Shown: positions 17,172 to 25,516 of the stretch, piece after piece
How the letters are laid out: each line of letters starts with the position of its first letter
Position numbering within the stretch: the first letter of the stretch is position 1
Origin: Gaiellasilicea sp963850995
GTDB lineage: Bacteria; Actinomycetota; Thermoleophilia; Gaiellales; Gaiellaceae
NCBI GenBank assembly: GCA_963850995.1
Contig: CAWKNQ010000014.1
Span: 1-64,000 of the forward strand
DNA length: 64,000 nucleotides
Direction of reading: 5' to 3'
Notes under the pieces: generated by a model
What the model was told of the DNA's origin: nothing
Databases searched by the model: none
What the model saw: the letters and a program-made list of their open reading frames with translations, nothing else
Translations under genes and position numbers: made by a program

Positions 17172-17552
17172 ATGAGGAACGCGATCCAACCCGAGGGTCT
17201 GGCGCGGCCGGCGGCGCCGTACTCCCCCGTCGTCGTCAGCGGCGATCTCGTCTTCACCGCCGGGCAGGTCGGGTTCGACGAGTCGGGGCAGCTCGCGGCC
17301 GAAGACGTCGCGGGCCAGTGCCGGCAGGCGCTGGAGAACATCCGCACGTGCTTGCGGGCGGCCGGCTGCGATCTCGCGGACGTGATCAAGGTGAACGCGT
17401 TTCTCACCGACCTCGCCAACTTCCCGGCCTTCAACGAGGCCTACCGCGAGTATTTCGAGGAGCCGTACCCGGCGCGGTCGACGGTCGGCGTCAGCCTGCC
17501 GGCCGGAATCCTCGTCGAGATCGAGGCGGTCGCTCGCGTCGCCACCGCGTAA
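17172..17552 (+). CDS. RidA-family enamine/imine deaminase
   Basis: A 126-residue YjgF/YER057c/UK114 protein: 'AAPYSPVVVSGDLVFTAGQV', 'QALENIRTCL', 'VIKVNAFLTDL', and 'PARSTVGVSLP' with the conserved catalytic Arg. RidA proteins hydrolyse reactive enamine/imine products released by PLP dehydratases. It starts 3 bp after such an enzyme, which gives it an obvious partner: cleaning up the aminoacrylate-like intermediate of the upstream reaction. Last gene of the eda operon. Confidence 0.9.
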   Translation: MRNAIQPEGLARPAAPYSPVVVSGDLVFTAGQVGFDESGQLAAEDVAGQCRQALENIRTCLRAAGCDLADVIKVNAFLTDLANFPAFNEAYREYFEEPYPARSTVGVSLPAGILVEIEAVARVATA

Positions 17553-17592
17553 GGACTGGCCTCCTTCCTGCCGCTCTGCAAGACTTCGTGCC

Positions 17593-17712
17593 ATGAAGGG
17601 TGCGCAGAAGCCAAAGCACATGGTGAAGAAGAAGCCGGCGATGTCGCTGAAGGAGAAGCGCGCCGCGAAGAAGCTCGCGGCGAAGACGCAGGGCCGCATC
17701 GTCGAGACCTAG
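17593..17712 (+). CDS. Lys-rich microprotein, 39 aa
   Basis: ATG at 17593, stop TAG at 17710. The product begins 'MKGAQKPKHMVKKKP' and continues 'MSLKEKRAAKKLAAKTQGR'. It is about one third Lys/Arg and lacks hydrophobic segments. Short proteins of this kind are common in actinobacteria and may bind nucleic acid, but no function is known to me. It lies 40 bp after ridA with only a weak ribosome binding site. Confidence 0.5.
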   Translation: MKGAQKPKHMVKKKPAMSLKEKRAAKKLAAKTQGRIVET

Positions 17713-17816
17713 TCGCTCGCGGTCGCTCGCGGCATCCCCGCATAAGACTGCGGCCGTCTGCTGCTACCGTGGTCGCACGGAGCCGACCGGTTCCGTGGAG
17801 ATCTAGCTTCTCGTTC

Positions 17817-17875
17817 CTCCTTTTTGGGTTGTTCGAGGTCAGTTGCGTCTCGAACCTGCTCGTCCTCAAAAGGAG
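17817..17875 (+). promoter_or_regulatory. helicase mRNA leader with RBS-sequestering stem
   Basis: CTCCTTTT (17817-17824) is exactly complementary to AAAAGGAG (17868-17875), the Shine-Dalgarno of the helicase gene. Between them GTTCGAG (17831-17837) pairs with CTCGAAC (17849-17855) around an 11-base loop. The RNA can fold into two stacked stems that hide the ribosome binding site 8 bases before the GTG start. This suggests translational control by temperature, a protein or the helicase itself. Confidence 0.45.
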
Positions 17876-17883
17876 TCGAACAC

Positions 17884-19086
17884 GTGTCACAGTCATTCCA
17901 GGAGCTCGGCGTCAGCGCGCCCGTCATTCGGGCGCTCGAGGCGGCCGGCATCACTCATCCTTTCGCCATTCAGAGCCTCGTCCTGCCGGACGCGCTGGCA
18001 GGCCTCGACGTTCTCGCCGAGTCGCCGACCGGCTCCGGCAAGACGCTCGCCTTCGGCCTGCCGCTCGTCGAGCGGACGGCCGGCTCGACCGCGCGGCCGG
18101 GGGCACTCGTCCTCGTGCCGACCCGCGAGCTCGCCGGCCAGGTCGCCGCCGACCTGCGTCCGCTCGCCAAGGCCAAGGGCCTGCGCGTGGAGACCGTCTA
18201 CGGCGGCGCCCCGATCGCGGCGCAGATCAAGAAGGCGCGCGACGCGCACGTCCTCGTCGCGACACCGGGCAGGCTGCACGACCTGATGGAGCGGCGTGCC
18301 GTCTCCCTCGCCGACGTCCGCGTCCTCGTCCTCGACGAGGCCGACCGGATGCTCGACATGGGCTTCAAGCCGCAGGTCGACCGGATCCTGCGCACCGTGC
18401 CGACGAACCGTCAGACGATGCTCTTCTCGGCCACCTTCGACGGCGCCGTCGCGGAGCTGGCGCGCGCCTATACCGTCACCCCGTCGCACGTTCGGGCGGA
18501 GCTGCCGGCAGCCGCGCAGCGGGGCGAGGTGGAGCACGCGTTCGTCCCGGTCACGCACGAGGACAAGCTCGACCGCCTCGTCGAGCAGCTCGCCGTCGAC
18601 CGCGGGCTCGCGCTCGTGTTCGTGCGGACGAAGCACGGCGCCGACAAGCTTGCGCGCAAGCTCGAGCGGCAGCACCGGATCAAGGCGGTCGCGATGCACG
18701 GCAACCTCTCGCAGAACCAGCGCGAGCGCGCGCTGGCGCAGTTCGAGTCGGGCCGCGTGTCGACGCTCGTCGCCACCGACGTCGCCGCCCGCGGCCTCGA
18801 CGTCGACGACATCACGCACGTGATCAACTTCGACCCGCCGCAGGGCGACAACGACTACGTCCACCGCGTCGGTCGCACGGGCCGCGCCGGGCGCAGCGGC
18901 ACCGGCGTCACGCTCGTGCTGCCGGATCAGCGCAATGACGTCGGCCGACTCGCCACGCGCCTCGGCCACGGCGAGCAGTTCGTCGCCTCCGGGATGTCGG
19001 TCGCGACGAAGCCGAAGCCGTCCGGCCCGAGCGGCCAGCGGCGACGCCGGCGCCGCTCAGGCTCATCGATGTCGCAGCGCGTCTAG
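17884..19086 (+). CDS. DEAD-box ATP-dependent RNA helicase
   Basis: A 400-residue DEAD-box helicase. Q-motif region 'FQELGVSAPVIRALEAAGI', motif I 'ESPTGSGKTLAF', Ia 'VPTRELAGQV', Ib 'ATPGRLHDLM', II 'VLDEADRMLDMGF', III 'LFSATFD', IV 'LVFVRTKHGAD', V 'VATDVAARGLDV' and VI 'YVHRVGRTGRAGR' are all present. A short basic tail ('RRRRRRSG') follows. It unwinds RNA duplexes; relatives are RhlE/CsdA-like and help in cold, ribosome assembly and mRNA decay. The GTG at 17884 is preferred because AAAAGGAG lies 8 bases upstream. The stop overlaps that of the convergent gene. Confidence 0.92.
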   Translation: MSQSFQELGVSAPVIRALEAAGITHPFAIQSLVLPDALAGLDVLAESPTGSGKTLAFGLPLVERTAGSTARPGALVLVPTRELAGQVAADLRPLAKAKGLRVETVYGGAPIAAQIKKARDAHVLVATPGRLHDLMERRAVSLADVRVLVLDEADRMLDMGFKPQVDRILRTVPTNRQTMLFSATFDGAVAELARAYTVTPSHVRAELPAAAQRGEVEHAFVPVTHEDKLDRLVEQLAVDRGLALVFVRTKHGADKLARKLERQHRIKAVAMHGNLSQNQRERALAQFESGRVSTLVATDVAARGLDVDDITHVINFDPPQGDNDYVHRVGRTGRAGRSGTGVTLVLPDQRNDVGRLATRLGHGEQFVASGMSVATKPKPSGPSGQRRRRRRSGSSMSQRV

Positions 19087-19295
19087 GACGTCAACGAAGC
19101 GGGCTCGTCCTGCATGAACCCGTCGTAGGTGCCGTCGTGCTCGACGGCGATCACGCGCAGGCGGCCGGCGTAGCGGTCGCACTCGCTCGCGGGGAAGAGA
19201 TCCCTCCGCCGGGCCAGCACGTGCCAGTCGCCGGGCTCATCCGACAGCTCGACCGTGAATGCTCTCGCGCGGCAGTCGCGTGCGGCGATCTTCAT
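19083..19295 (-). CDS. hypothetical protein, 70 aa
   Basis: A small soluble protein beginning 'MKIAARDCRARAFTVELSDE' and ending 'GTYDGFMQDEPASLTS', with no recognised family. The frame extends to a GTG at 19340, adding 15 residues. ATG 19295 is chosen as the more usual start, but this is uncertain. Its stop codon shares bases with the helicase stop on the other strand (CTAG, 19083-19086). Balanced composition suggests a real gene. Confidence 0.5.
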   Translation of the reverse strand: MKIAARDCRARAFTVELSDEPGDWHVLARRRDLFPASECDRYAGRLRVIAVEHDGTYDGFMQDEPASLTS

Positions 19296-19374
19296 CGCAG
19301 CCTCAGTTGGGAGGGTCAGTCGAAAGAGGCCGGAGATCACGAGACCACAGAGTACCTACGTTACGCTTCGTTCG

Positions 19375-19758
19375 ATGAGCCGCGACCCGGACGTGAACGT
19401 CGTCGGCGGCGAGCTCCTGCCGTGCTCGAGCGCGCCGCTGACCGGATTCTTCCGCGACGGCTGCTGTGCGACCGGGCCCGAGGACGTAGGGTCGCACACG
19501 GTCTGCGCCGTGATGACGGAGGAGTTTCTCGCCTTCAGCAAGCAGGCCGGGAACGACCTCTCCACGCCGCGGCCGGAGTGGGGGTTCGAAGGGCTCGCGC
19601 CCGGCGACCGCTGGTGCGTGTGCGCGGAGCGGTGGCTCGAGGCGCATCGCGCCGGTTACGCGCCGCCGGTCGTGCTCGGCGCGACGCACGCCCGCGCGCT
19701 CGAGGTCGTCCCGATCGACGCGCTGACGGCCTTCGCCGCGACGCCCGACCGCGCCTGA
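19375..19758 (+). CDS. DUF2237 family protein
   Basis: A 127-residue protein with the conserved DUF2237 blocks: 'NVVGGELLPCSSAPLTGFF', 'RDGCCATGPEDVGSHTVCA', 'FLAFSKQAGNDLSTPRPEW' and 'GLAPGDRWCVCAERWLEA'. The family is widespread, short and rich in conserved Cys. Its function is not established, though metal or redox involvement has been guessed. ATG at 19375. Single-gene unit. Confidence 0.88.
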   Translation: MSRDPDVNVVGGELLPCSSAPLTGFFRDGCCATGPEDVGSHTVCAVMTEEFLAFSKQAGNDLSTPRPEWGFEGLAPGDRWCVCAERWLEAHRAGYAPPVVLGATHARALEVVPIDALTAFAATPDRA

Positions 19759-19775
19759 CTCCGGCTAGGTCGCAG

Positions 19776-19982
19776 TCAGCTACGACCGCGCAGCCGTCTC
19801 AGTGCATCGCCAGCCAGATCTTCGAACCGCTCGTCGGCCAGCCGATGCAGTCGCGCGTCGCGGACGACTTCCTCCAGCGCGCGGTGGACGGTCTCTGTGG
19901 TTCCGTTCGTGTCCAGGACCTCGCGCGCCTCTGCAACGAGGTCGAATTCGAGGTTGAGTGACGTGCGTCTGATCACAGGCAT
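19776..19982 (-). CDS. VapB-like type II antitoxin (orphan)
   Basis: A 68-residue protein starting 'MPVIRRTSLNLEFDLVAEAR' and continuing 'TETVHRALEEVVRDARLHRL'. This resembles the short strand-helix DNA-binding and toxin-wrapping layout of VapB antitoxins that pair with PIN toxins. ATG at 19982. No PIN gene follows it within the operon distance; the next minus-strand gene downstream is unrelated. It is either an orphan antitoxin or acts with a toxin elsewhere. Confidence 0.6.
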   Translation of the reverse strand: MPVIRRTSLNLEFDLVAEAREVLDTNGTTETVHRALEEVVRDARLHRLADERFEDLAGDALRRLRGRS

Positions 19983-20031
19983 ACCTTAGCGGGATCACTA
20001 GGCATATCAAGCTGGCCGTTTCGGACATACC

Positions 20032-20973
20032 TCATGGAAACCGGTCGCTGCCCGGATTGAGGTCGAGGCGGCCGCCGTCGCGGCACTCGCTCGGCACGAG
20101 GTAGTCGGGCGCAGAGCGGGCGAGCGTCGCGTTGTCGGCGAGCTGCTGGCGCATCATCCTGGCCGCGGTCCGCTCCGAGAGCCCGAGCCGCTGCCCGAGC
20201 ACGACGCCGCTCTGGAACGCGTAGCAGTTGACGACGCCCTCGTCCGAGGCGCCGCGGAGGTGCCACGCCTCGTGCGCGAGCACGGCGATCGCGCGCGCGG
20301 TCTGGCTGAACGGGCCCTCGTCGCCGTCGGTCAACCGGTGCAGCCGGAAGCAGATCTCGGGCGTCAAGAAGGCGTTCGTGCCCCCGACCTCGGCCAGCCC
20401 GTCGGCGTGCTGGACGATCCCGACCGCCTCGCCCTCGGCGTCGCAGTGAACGCGGGCAACGTGGCCGGCGATCCGGGCCGCCTCGCCGGAGAGCCGCGCC
20501 TCGGTGCCCGCCTGCTCGGCCTCGTCGAGGCTGTCCCAGCCGCGGTCCGGCAGGACGAACAGGGCGATCGCCAGGACGGCGAGCGCAGCCACGACGATCG
20601 TCCGGAGCCTGAGGCCGGGCCGCGGTAGCGGTCGCGACGCCGGCCGCTCGCGTGGCTCGGCGTCCTCCTCTGCGTCCTCGTCGAGTGTCGGCAGCCAGAC
20701 CTGCTGCCCGTCGACCTCGACGAGGACCGGCTCGAGCCACTCCTCGCCGCCGAGATCGTCGATGTCCCCCTCCTGCGGGCCTTGTCGGCGCCGGGGCGGC
20801 GCTGTGCCGCGCTCGCGCCAGGCGCCGACGAGAAAGCTCAGCTCGAGCGCCGCGAGGCTGAGGAAGGGGAGCCAGACCGGGATCCAGTTGCGCAACCCCG
20901 GAACGAGAAACCAGGCGACGACGAAGACGACGGCTGCGAGCCGTAGGCGCGAAGGGGAGAGGAGCGTCTCCAT
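20032..20973 (-). CDS. membrane protein with HExxH metallopeptidase-like motif
   Basis: A 313-residue protein. Two close N-terminal hydrophobic segments ('LAAVVFVVAWFLVPGL', 'WLPFLSLAALELSFLVGAW'), an acidic/Arg-rich linker (about 65-125), then a third membrane segment ('IVVAALAVLAIALFVL'). The C-terminal domain carries 'AVLAHEAWHLRGASDEGVVN', an HExxH zinc motif with a downstream Glu/Asn that could complete a zincin-type site. The ATG at 20973 is preferred. No close family is known to me; a membrane-anchored protease or peptidase-like protein is a fair guess. Nothing nearby shows its substrate. Confidence 0.55.
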   Translation of the reverse strand: METLLSPSRLRLAAVVFVVAWFLVPGLRNWIPVWLPFLSLAALELSFLVGAWRERGTAPPRRRQGPQEGDIDDLGGEEWLEPVLVEVDGQQVWLPTLDEDAEEDAEPRERPASRPLPRPGLRLRTIVVAALAVLAIALFVLPDRGWDSLDEAEQAGTEARLSGEAARIAGHVARVHCDAEGEAVGIVQHADGLAEVGGTNAFLTPEICFRLHRLTDGDEGPFSQTARAIAVLAHEAWHLRGASDEGVVNCYAFQSGVVLGQRLGLSERTAARMMRQQLADNATLARSAPDYLVPSECRDGGRLDLNPGSDRFP

Positions 20974-21051
20974 CACGCTAAGAGTGGCTGGCCGCAGCGC
21001 CCTGTCGCGACTCCGTAGGATGAGATCATGGGTACGCATCCTCCCTGGTAA

Positions 21052-22200
21052 CTCCTAGCCCGTAGGTCGCTCGGCGGCGCCGTCGCGGCGCTGCTCGCGA
21101 TCGAGCTGCTCGACGAGCTCGTCTTCGGCGCCCGCGAGGCCGCGTGGCCGCTCCTCCGCGACGACCTCTCGCTCTCGTACGCCGAGATCGGGCTCTTGCT
21201 CTCGGTCCCGAGCCTCGTCTCGCTCGTCGTCGAGCCGGTGCTCGGCGTCGCATCGGTGACCTGGCGTCGTCGCGTCCTCGTGCTCGGCGGGGGTCTCGTC
21301 TTCGCCGCGGCGCTTGCGCTCGCCGCCGTAGCGCCGTCGTTCTGGGTGCTCCTCGTAGCGTTCTCGCTCCTCTATCCCGCCTCGGGCGCGTTCGTCTCGC
21401 TCTCCCAGGCCGCGCTGATGGATCTCCAGCCGGAGCGGCGCGAGCACAACATGACGCGCTGGACCTTTGCCGGCGCGGTCGGAGCCGTGCTCGGCCCGCT
21501 GCTCCTCGCGGGATTCGCCTTCGCCGGCCTCGACTGGCGTGTGCTCTTCGTCGGCTTCGCCGTCCTCGCGCTCGTACTCGTCGCCGCGGTGCGGCGCGCT
21601 CCGGACGACGGGCACGACGCCGAGCGCCTCTCCCTCCGAGGGGCGCTGAGCGCGATCACGCGCCGCGAGGTCTTCCGCTGGCTCTTCCTGCTCGAGCTCT
21701 CGGACCTCCTCGGCGACGTCCTCCTCGGCTTCCTCGCGCTCTACCTCGTCGACGAGGCGGGGACGTCGGTCGCGATCGGCGGTCTCGCGGTCGCCGTCTG
21801 GACCGGCGCGGGGCTCGCCGGCGCCGCTGCGATGATCCCGCTGCTCGCGCGGGTCGACGGGCTGCGCTACCTGCGTGCGAGCGCGGCGGCCAGCGCCGTG
21901 CTCTTCGTCGGCTTCCTGCTCGTCCCGGCCGTCGAGGCGAAGCTCCTCCTCGTCGCCGCGATCGCGCTCGTCGACGCCGGCTGGTACTCGGTGCTGCAGG
22001 CGCGCCTGTACGGCGCGCTCGGAGGCGGCAGCGGCCTCGTGCTCACCGTCGGCGCGCTCTTCCCGCTGAACGCAGTGCTGCCGCTCGGAATCGCGCTGCT
22101 GGCCGAGCGCTGGGGCCTGGACGTCGCGCTGTGGCCACTGCTCGCAGCGCCGCTCGCGCTCCTCTTGCTCCTCCCACATCGCCCGCGGAACGTGCGATAG
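21052..22200 (+). CDS. MFS transporter; start codon unclear
   Basis: Major facilitator superfamily permease with about 10-12 hydrophobic segments ('VLVLGGGLVFAAALALAAVA', 'FWVLLVAFSLLYPASG', 'LFVGFAVLALVLVAAV' and more). The first ATG/GTG/TTG in frame is a TTG at 21196. The frame is open back to a stop at 21049, and the extra residues ('GGAVAALLAIELLDELVFGA') clearly form the missing first helix. No canonical start exists between 21052 and 21196. The start is therefore non-canonical or has been lost to a base error. MFS proteins with this start often export drugs or small metabolites. The substrate is unknown. Confidence 0.75.
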   Translation, partial: LLARRSLGGAVAALLAIELLDELVFGAREAAWPLLRDDLSLSYAEIGLLLSVPSLVSLVVEPVLGVASVTWRRRVLVLGGGLVFAAALALAAVAPSFWVLLVAFSLLYPASGAFVSLSQAALMDLQPERREHNMTRWTFAGAVGAVLGPLLLAGFAFAGLDWRVLFVGFAVLALVLVAAVRRAPDDGHDAERLSLRGALSAITRREVFRWLFLLELSDLLGDVLLGFLALYLVDEAGTSVAIGGLAVAVWTGAGLAGAAAMIPLLARVDGLRYLRASAAASAVLFVGFLLVPAVEAKLLLVAAIALVDAGWYSVLQARLYGALGGGSGLVLTVGALFPLNAVLPLGIALLAERWGLDVALWPLLAAPLALLLLLPHRPRNVR

Positions 22201-22236
22201 TCCATGAGGTTCACCGAGGATTGAAAGGGGAGAGGA

Positions 22237-24505
22237 ATGAAACGACTTGTCACGCTCGTCGTGGCTGTAGCAGCGCTCGCCGCGGTTCCTGCGGCGCTCG
22301 CGAAGGGCAACCTCGAAGTCAACGTCGTCTCGAGCCCGGCGGAGTACGTGTCGGGCGGCGACGCGCGGATCGAGGTCGCCGTGCCCGCGGAGACCGCCGC
22401 CGACGACGTTCAGGTCACGCTGAACGGCGCCGACGTGACCTCCGTCTTCGGGCCCGACTCGGAGGGGGGAAACCAGCTCGAAGGCGTCGTCACCGGGCTC
22501 CCGCTCGGCGAGAGCACGATCGTCGCGAGGTCGCATCCCGAAGGCCAAGGGCAAGAAGCACTACGACGAGCTGACGCTCGTGAACAACCCGCTCCAGGGC
22601 CCGATCTTCTCCGGCCCGCATCAGACACCGTTCCTCTGCTCCTCCACGGGGAACTCGGCCGGGATGGGTCTGCCGCCGATTCCGCAGTCGCCGACGTGCG
22701 AGACGCCGACGGTCGTCTCCTTCGTCTACGTGAACGCGGCGAACCAGTTCCTGCCGTACGACCCGGCTGCGCCACCGCCTGCGGGGTCGATCCGGCAGAC
22801 GACGACCATGGACGGCAAGACCGTGCCCATGATCCTCCGCTGGGAGCGCGGGGTGATCAACCGTTTCATGTACTCGATCATGATGCTGTCGCCCGCGTCA
22901 CAGACGGCGACGCCCGACCTCTCCGCCTGGAACAAGAAGGCGCTCTTCAGCCTCTCCGGCGGCGTCGCGATCGGCCACTACCAGGGGGCGGCATCGGGCG
23001 GCGACATGCGCCACTTTGCCGGCCTGTCGATGGGCTACGCCGTCCTCTACTCGAGCGGCACCCGCACGAACACGCACTACAACCTCCAGCTCGGCGGTGA
23101 GACGGCGATCATGGTCAAGGACCGGTTCGTCTCGGCGTATGCGGAGCCGGAGTACACGATCGGCGTCGGCGGCTCCGGCGGCGCGATCCAGCAGTACGTC
23201 TACGGCCAGAACCATCCGGGTCTGTTCGACGGCGGCGTGCCGCAGTACTCGTACCCGGACATGGTCACGCAGACGATCCACGTCGGCGACTGCGAGCTGA
23301 TCGAGCGCTGGTACGACTCGAAGGTGCTCGCCAATCCGCTCTCGATCTGGCGGACGTGGGTGAACCGGTCGCTGCTGCAGGGGCTCAACGCGTCGGCCAC
23401 CATGCCGAACCCGTACGCGGCGGTGATGCCGTACATGCCGACGCCGGGCTCGACGGAGTGCATCAACGGCTGGCGCGGCCTCTCGCCACTCGCGCTCAAC
23501 CCGCACTTCGGCACGGCACCCGGGTACGACCCGGCTGTCCACGGCCCAGTCGAGTGGACGCACTGGGGCGACCTCGTGAACATCTACGGCAAGGACGAGA
23601 CCGGCTTCGCGCGCTCGCCGTGGGACAACAGGGGCGTCCAGTACGGGCTCGAGGCGCTCACGAGCGGTGCGATCACGCCGGAGCAGTTCCTCGACGCCAA
23701 CGCGAACATCGGCTCCTGGAAGGACTCGAAGGACATGGTCCAGGAGGGCTGCCCGTTCATCGCGGCGCTCTGCGCGACGCAACTGCCCGACGTGTGGAGC
23801 TCGCGGAACATGAAGCTCTCGCCGGACGGCGGTGCGACGCCTGCGGAGCGGCGTGAGGGCAATCGCGAGGCCGGGTACGCGGCGTACCGCTCCGGGATGG
23901 TCTTCCGGGGCAAGCTCGACATCCCGGTGATCGACTGGCGCCACTACCTCGAGCACCGGCTCGACATGCACAACTCGCACCAGTCGTTCGCGGCGCGGCA
24001 GCGGCTGCTCAACTACGACGGGGACGCCTCGAACCAGGTGATCTGGTTCACCGACGCCCGGCCGGGCACGCCGCAGTTCGACCAGACGCCGCAGGCGTTC
24101 CTCGTGCTCGACGAGTGGCTCGCGAACATCAAGGCGCATCCGGAGAAGAGCGTCGGCGAGAACAAGCCGGCGGCGGCGGTCGACTCCTGCTTCGCCACGA
24201 ACGGCTCGCAGCTCGCGAGCGGCGACAGTGTCTGGAACGGGATCCTCGACGATGGCCCGAAGGGGGCCTGCGCAGCGCAGTTCGAGACGTTCGAGACCTC
24301 GCGGATCGTCGCCGGCGGCCCGATCGAGGGCGGCGTCTTCCAGTGCGCGCTCCAGCCGGTGGAGGCGGCGCTCGACAAGGGCCTCTATGGCTCGTGGGCG
24401 CCGACGGCCGCCGAGGTCGAGCGGCTGAAGCAGATCTTCCCGAGCGGAGTCTGCGACTACTCGAAGCCCGACCAGGCCCTGCCACCGGAGCTCTCCGGCA
24501 GCTAG
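22237..24505 (+). CDS. secreted DUF6351 family protein, one frameshift
   Basis: ATG at 22237 after AAAGGGGAGAGGA. Signal peptide 'MKRLVTLVVAVAALAAVPAALA', then an immunoglobulin-like region ('VQVTLNGADVTSVF'). The frame breaks near 22535; the second frame continues with 'IPKAKGKKHYDELTLVNNP', 'GPIFSGPHQTPFLC' and the rest of the DUF6351 core, including 'SGGVAIGHYQGAASGGDMRH' and 'YTIGVGGSGGAIQQY' (a GxSGG serine-hydrolase-like elbow, as in tannases). Restored length is about 755 residues. I consider it a secreted alpha/beta-hydrolase-like protein of unknown substrate. A hairpin terminator follows. One inserted base (or two deleted) explains the break. Confidence 0.75.
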
Positions 24506-24537
24506 AAGGGCGCGAAGAAGTAGAAGAAGTCGGGAGT

Positions 24538-24566
24538 GAGGGGGCCGCGCGATGCGCGGCCCCCTC
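24538..24566 (+). terminator. intrinsic terminator-like hairpin
   Basis: Perfect 13-bp stem GAGGGGGCCGCGC / GCGCGGCCCCCTC around GAT, 33 bp after the DUF6351 stop and 7 bp before the convergent VOC gene's stop. No U-tract, as is usual in such GC-rich genomes. It can serve both strands. Confidence 0.75.
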
Positions 24567-24572
24567 GACCAC

Positions 24573-25345
24573 TCAGGTGTTGTCGGTGACCAGCTTGAAC
24601 TGCGTGCCGGTCGGATCAGCGGCGCTTGCGAGGCGTCCGTACGGCGTGTCCTCGGCCGGCCGGACGACCTTCCCGCCGAGCTTCTCGATCTGCTCGAGCG
24701 CGGCATCGACGTCCTCGACGCCGAAGTACACGGACCAGGCCGACGGCGTGCCCTCCGGCATGTCGTTCGCCGCGTCGTAGATCCCCGCGAGCGCGTCGTC
24801 GCCCTCGCCGAGCGTCGTGTAGCGGAACTCGGGTGTGTCGCTCATCGTGTGGGTCGTCCCAGCCGAACACGTCGCGGTAGAAGCCGACGCTCGCGTCGTA
24901 CTCGCGCGTGTGGAGCTCGAACCAGCTTGCGGTGCCGGTCTCGTTCCGCGCATCGAACCCCTTCTGGGTCCCCGGCTGCCAGACGCCGACCACGGCCTGG
25001 CCGGGGTCGGCGACCATCGCCATCCGGCCGTTCTGGCCGACGTCCATCGGCTCGAGCTGGACCTGGCCTCCCTTCGCCGCCGTCGTCCTTGACGGTGCGA
25101 TCGACGTCGTCCGTCATCAGGTAGACGGTCCAGGAGTCGGGGTAGCCCTGCTGGCCGTCGTTGTGCATGCAGCCCCCGACGTGCTTCCCGTCCTTCAGGA
25201 ACGTGAAGTAGCCGTGGAACTCAGGCCCGGCGGACTCGGTCGTCCAGCCGAAGAGCTTTCCGTAGAACTCCGTCGCCTTGGCGGTGTCCGAGCTGTACAG
25301 GTCGATCCAGCACGGGGCGCCGACGACGAGTGTTGGTGCAGGCAT
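24573..25345 (-). pseudogene. two-domain VOC (glyoxalase-like) protein, two frameshifts
   Basis: ATG at 25345 after GGAGGAG. Domain 1: 'PCWIDLYSSDTAKATEFYG', 'GWTTESAGPEFHGY'. Domain 2: 'ASWFELHTREYDASVGFYRD', then 'FRYTTLGEGDDALAGIYDAA' and 'VYFGVEDVDAALEQIEKLGG'. The reading leaves the first frame near 25080 and the second near 24855, where CCC holds one base too many. Joined, it is a normal vicinal-oxygen-chelate protein of about 257 residues, similar to actinobacterial 'glyoxalase/bleomycin resistance' proteins of unknown substrate. Both breaks fit one-base insertions. Confidence 0.75.
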
Positions 25346-25516
25346 GTGCACTCCTCCTGACGTTTGGGGTCATCTGTCTCACTCGACTGTCCCAGCCGCC
25401 GAGACTCATCGGTCCCGTACCCGCGAATCGCCGGCTGCCCGAGAAATTCCGATTGCGCCCGTGTTGCGCTTCGGTTAACCGCCTAACCCGTTTGCACCGG
25501 GCGCGTAGTAGCTCAC

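Noticed and set aside
10299..17552. Simple D-amino-acid salvage locus
   Set aside because: Deacylase, D-threonine aldolase and RidA alone would fit, but the linked sugar importer, KDG kinase and KDPG aldolase under one operator do not.
17831..17855. tRNA T-arm (GTTCGAG)
   Set aside because: No acceptor, D or anticodon stems around it; it fits a leader hairpin instead.
24573..25345. Two separate VOC genes
   Set aside because: Neither fragment makes a complete protein; the frames join naturally into one two-domain protein after one-base corrections.
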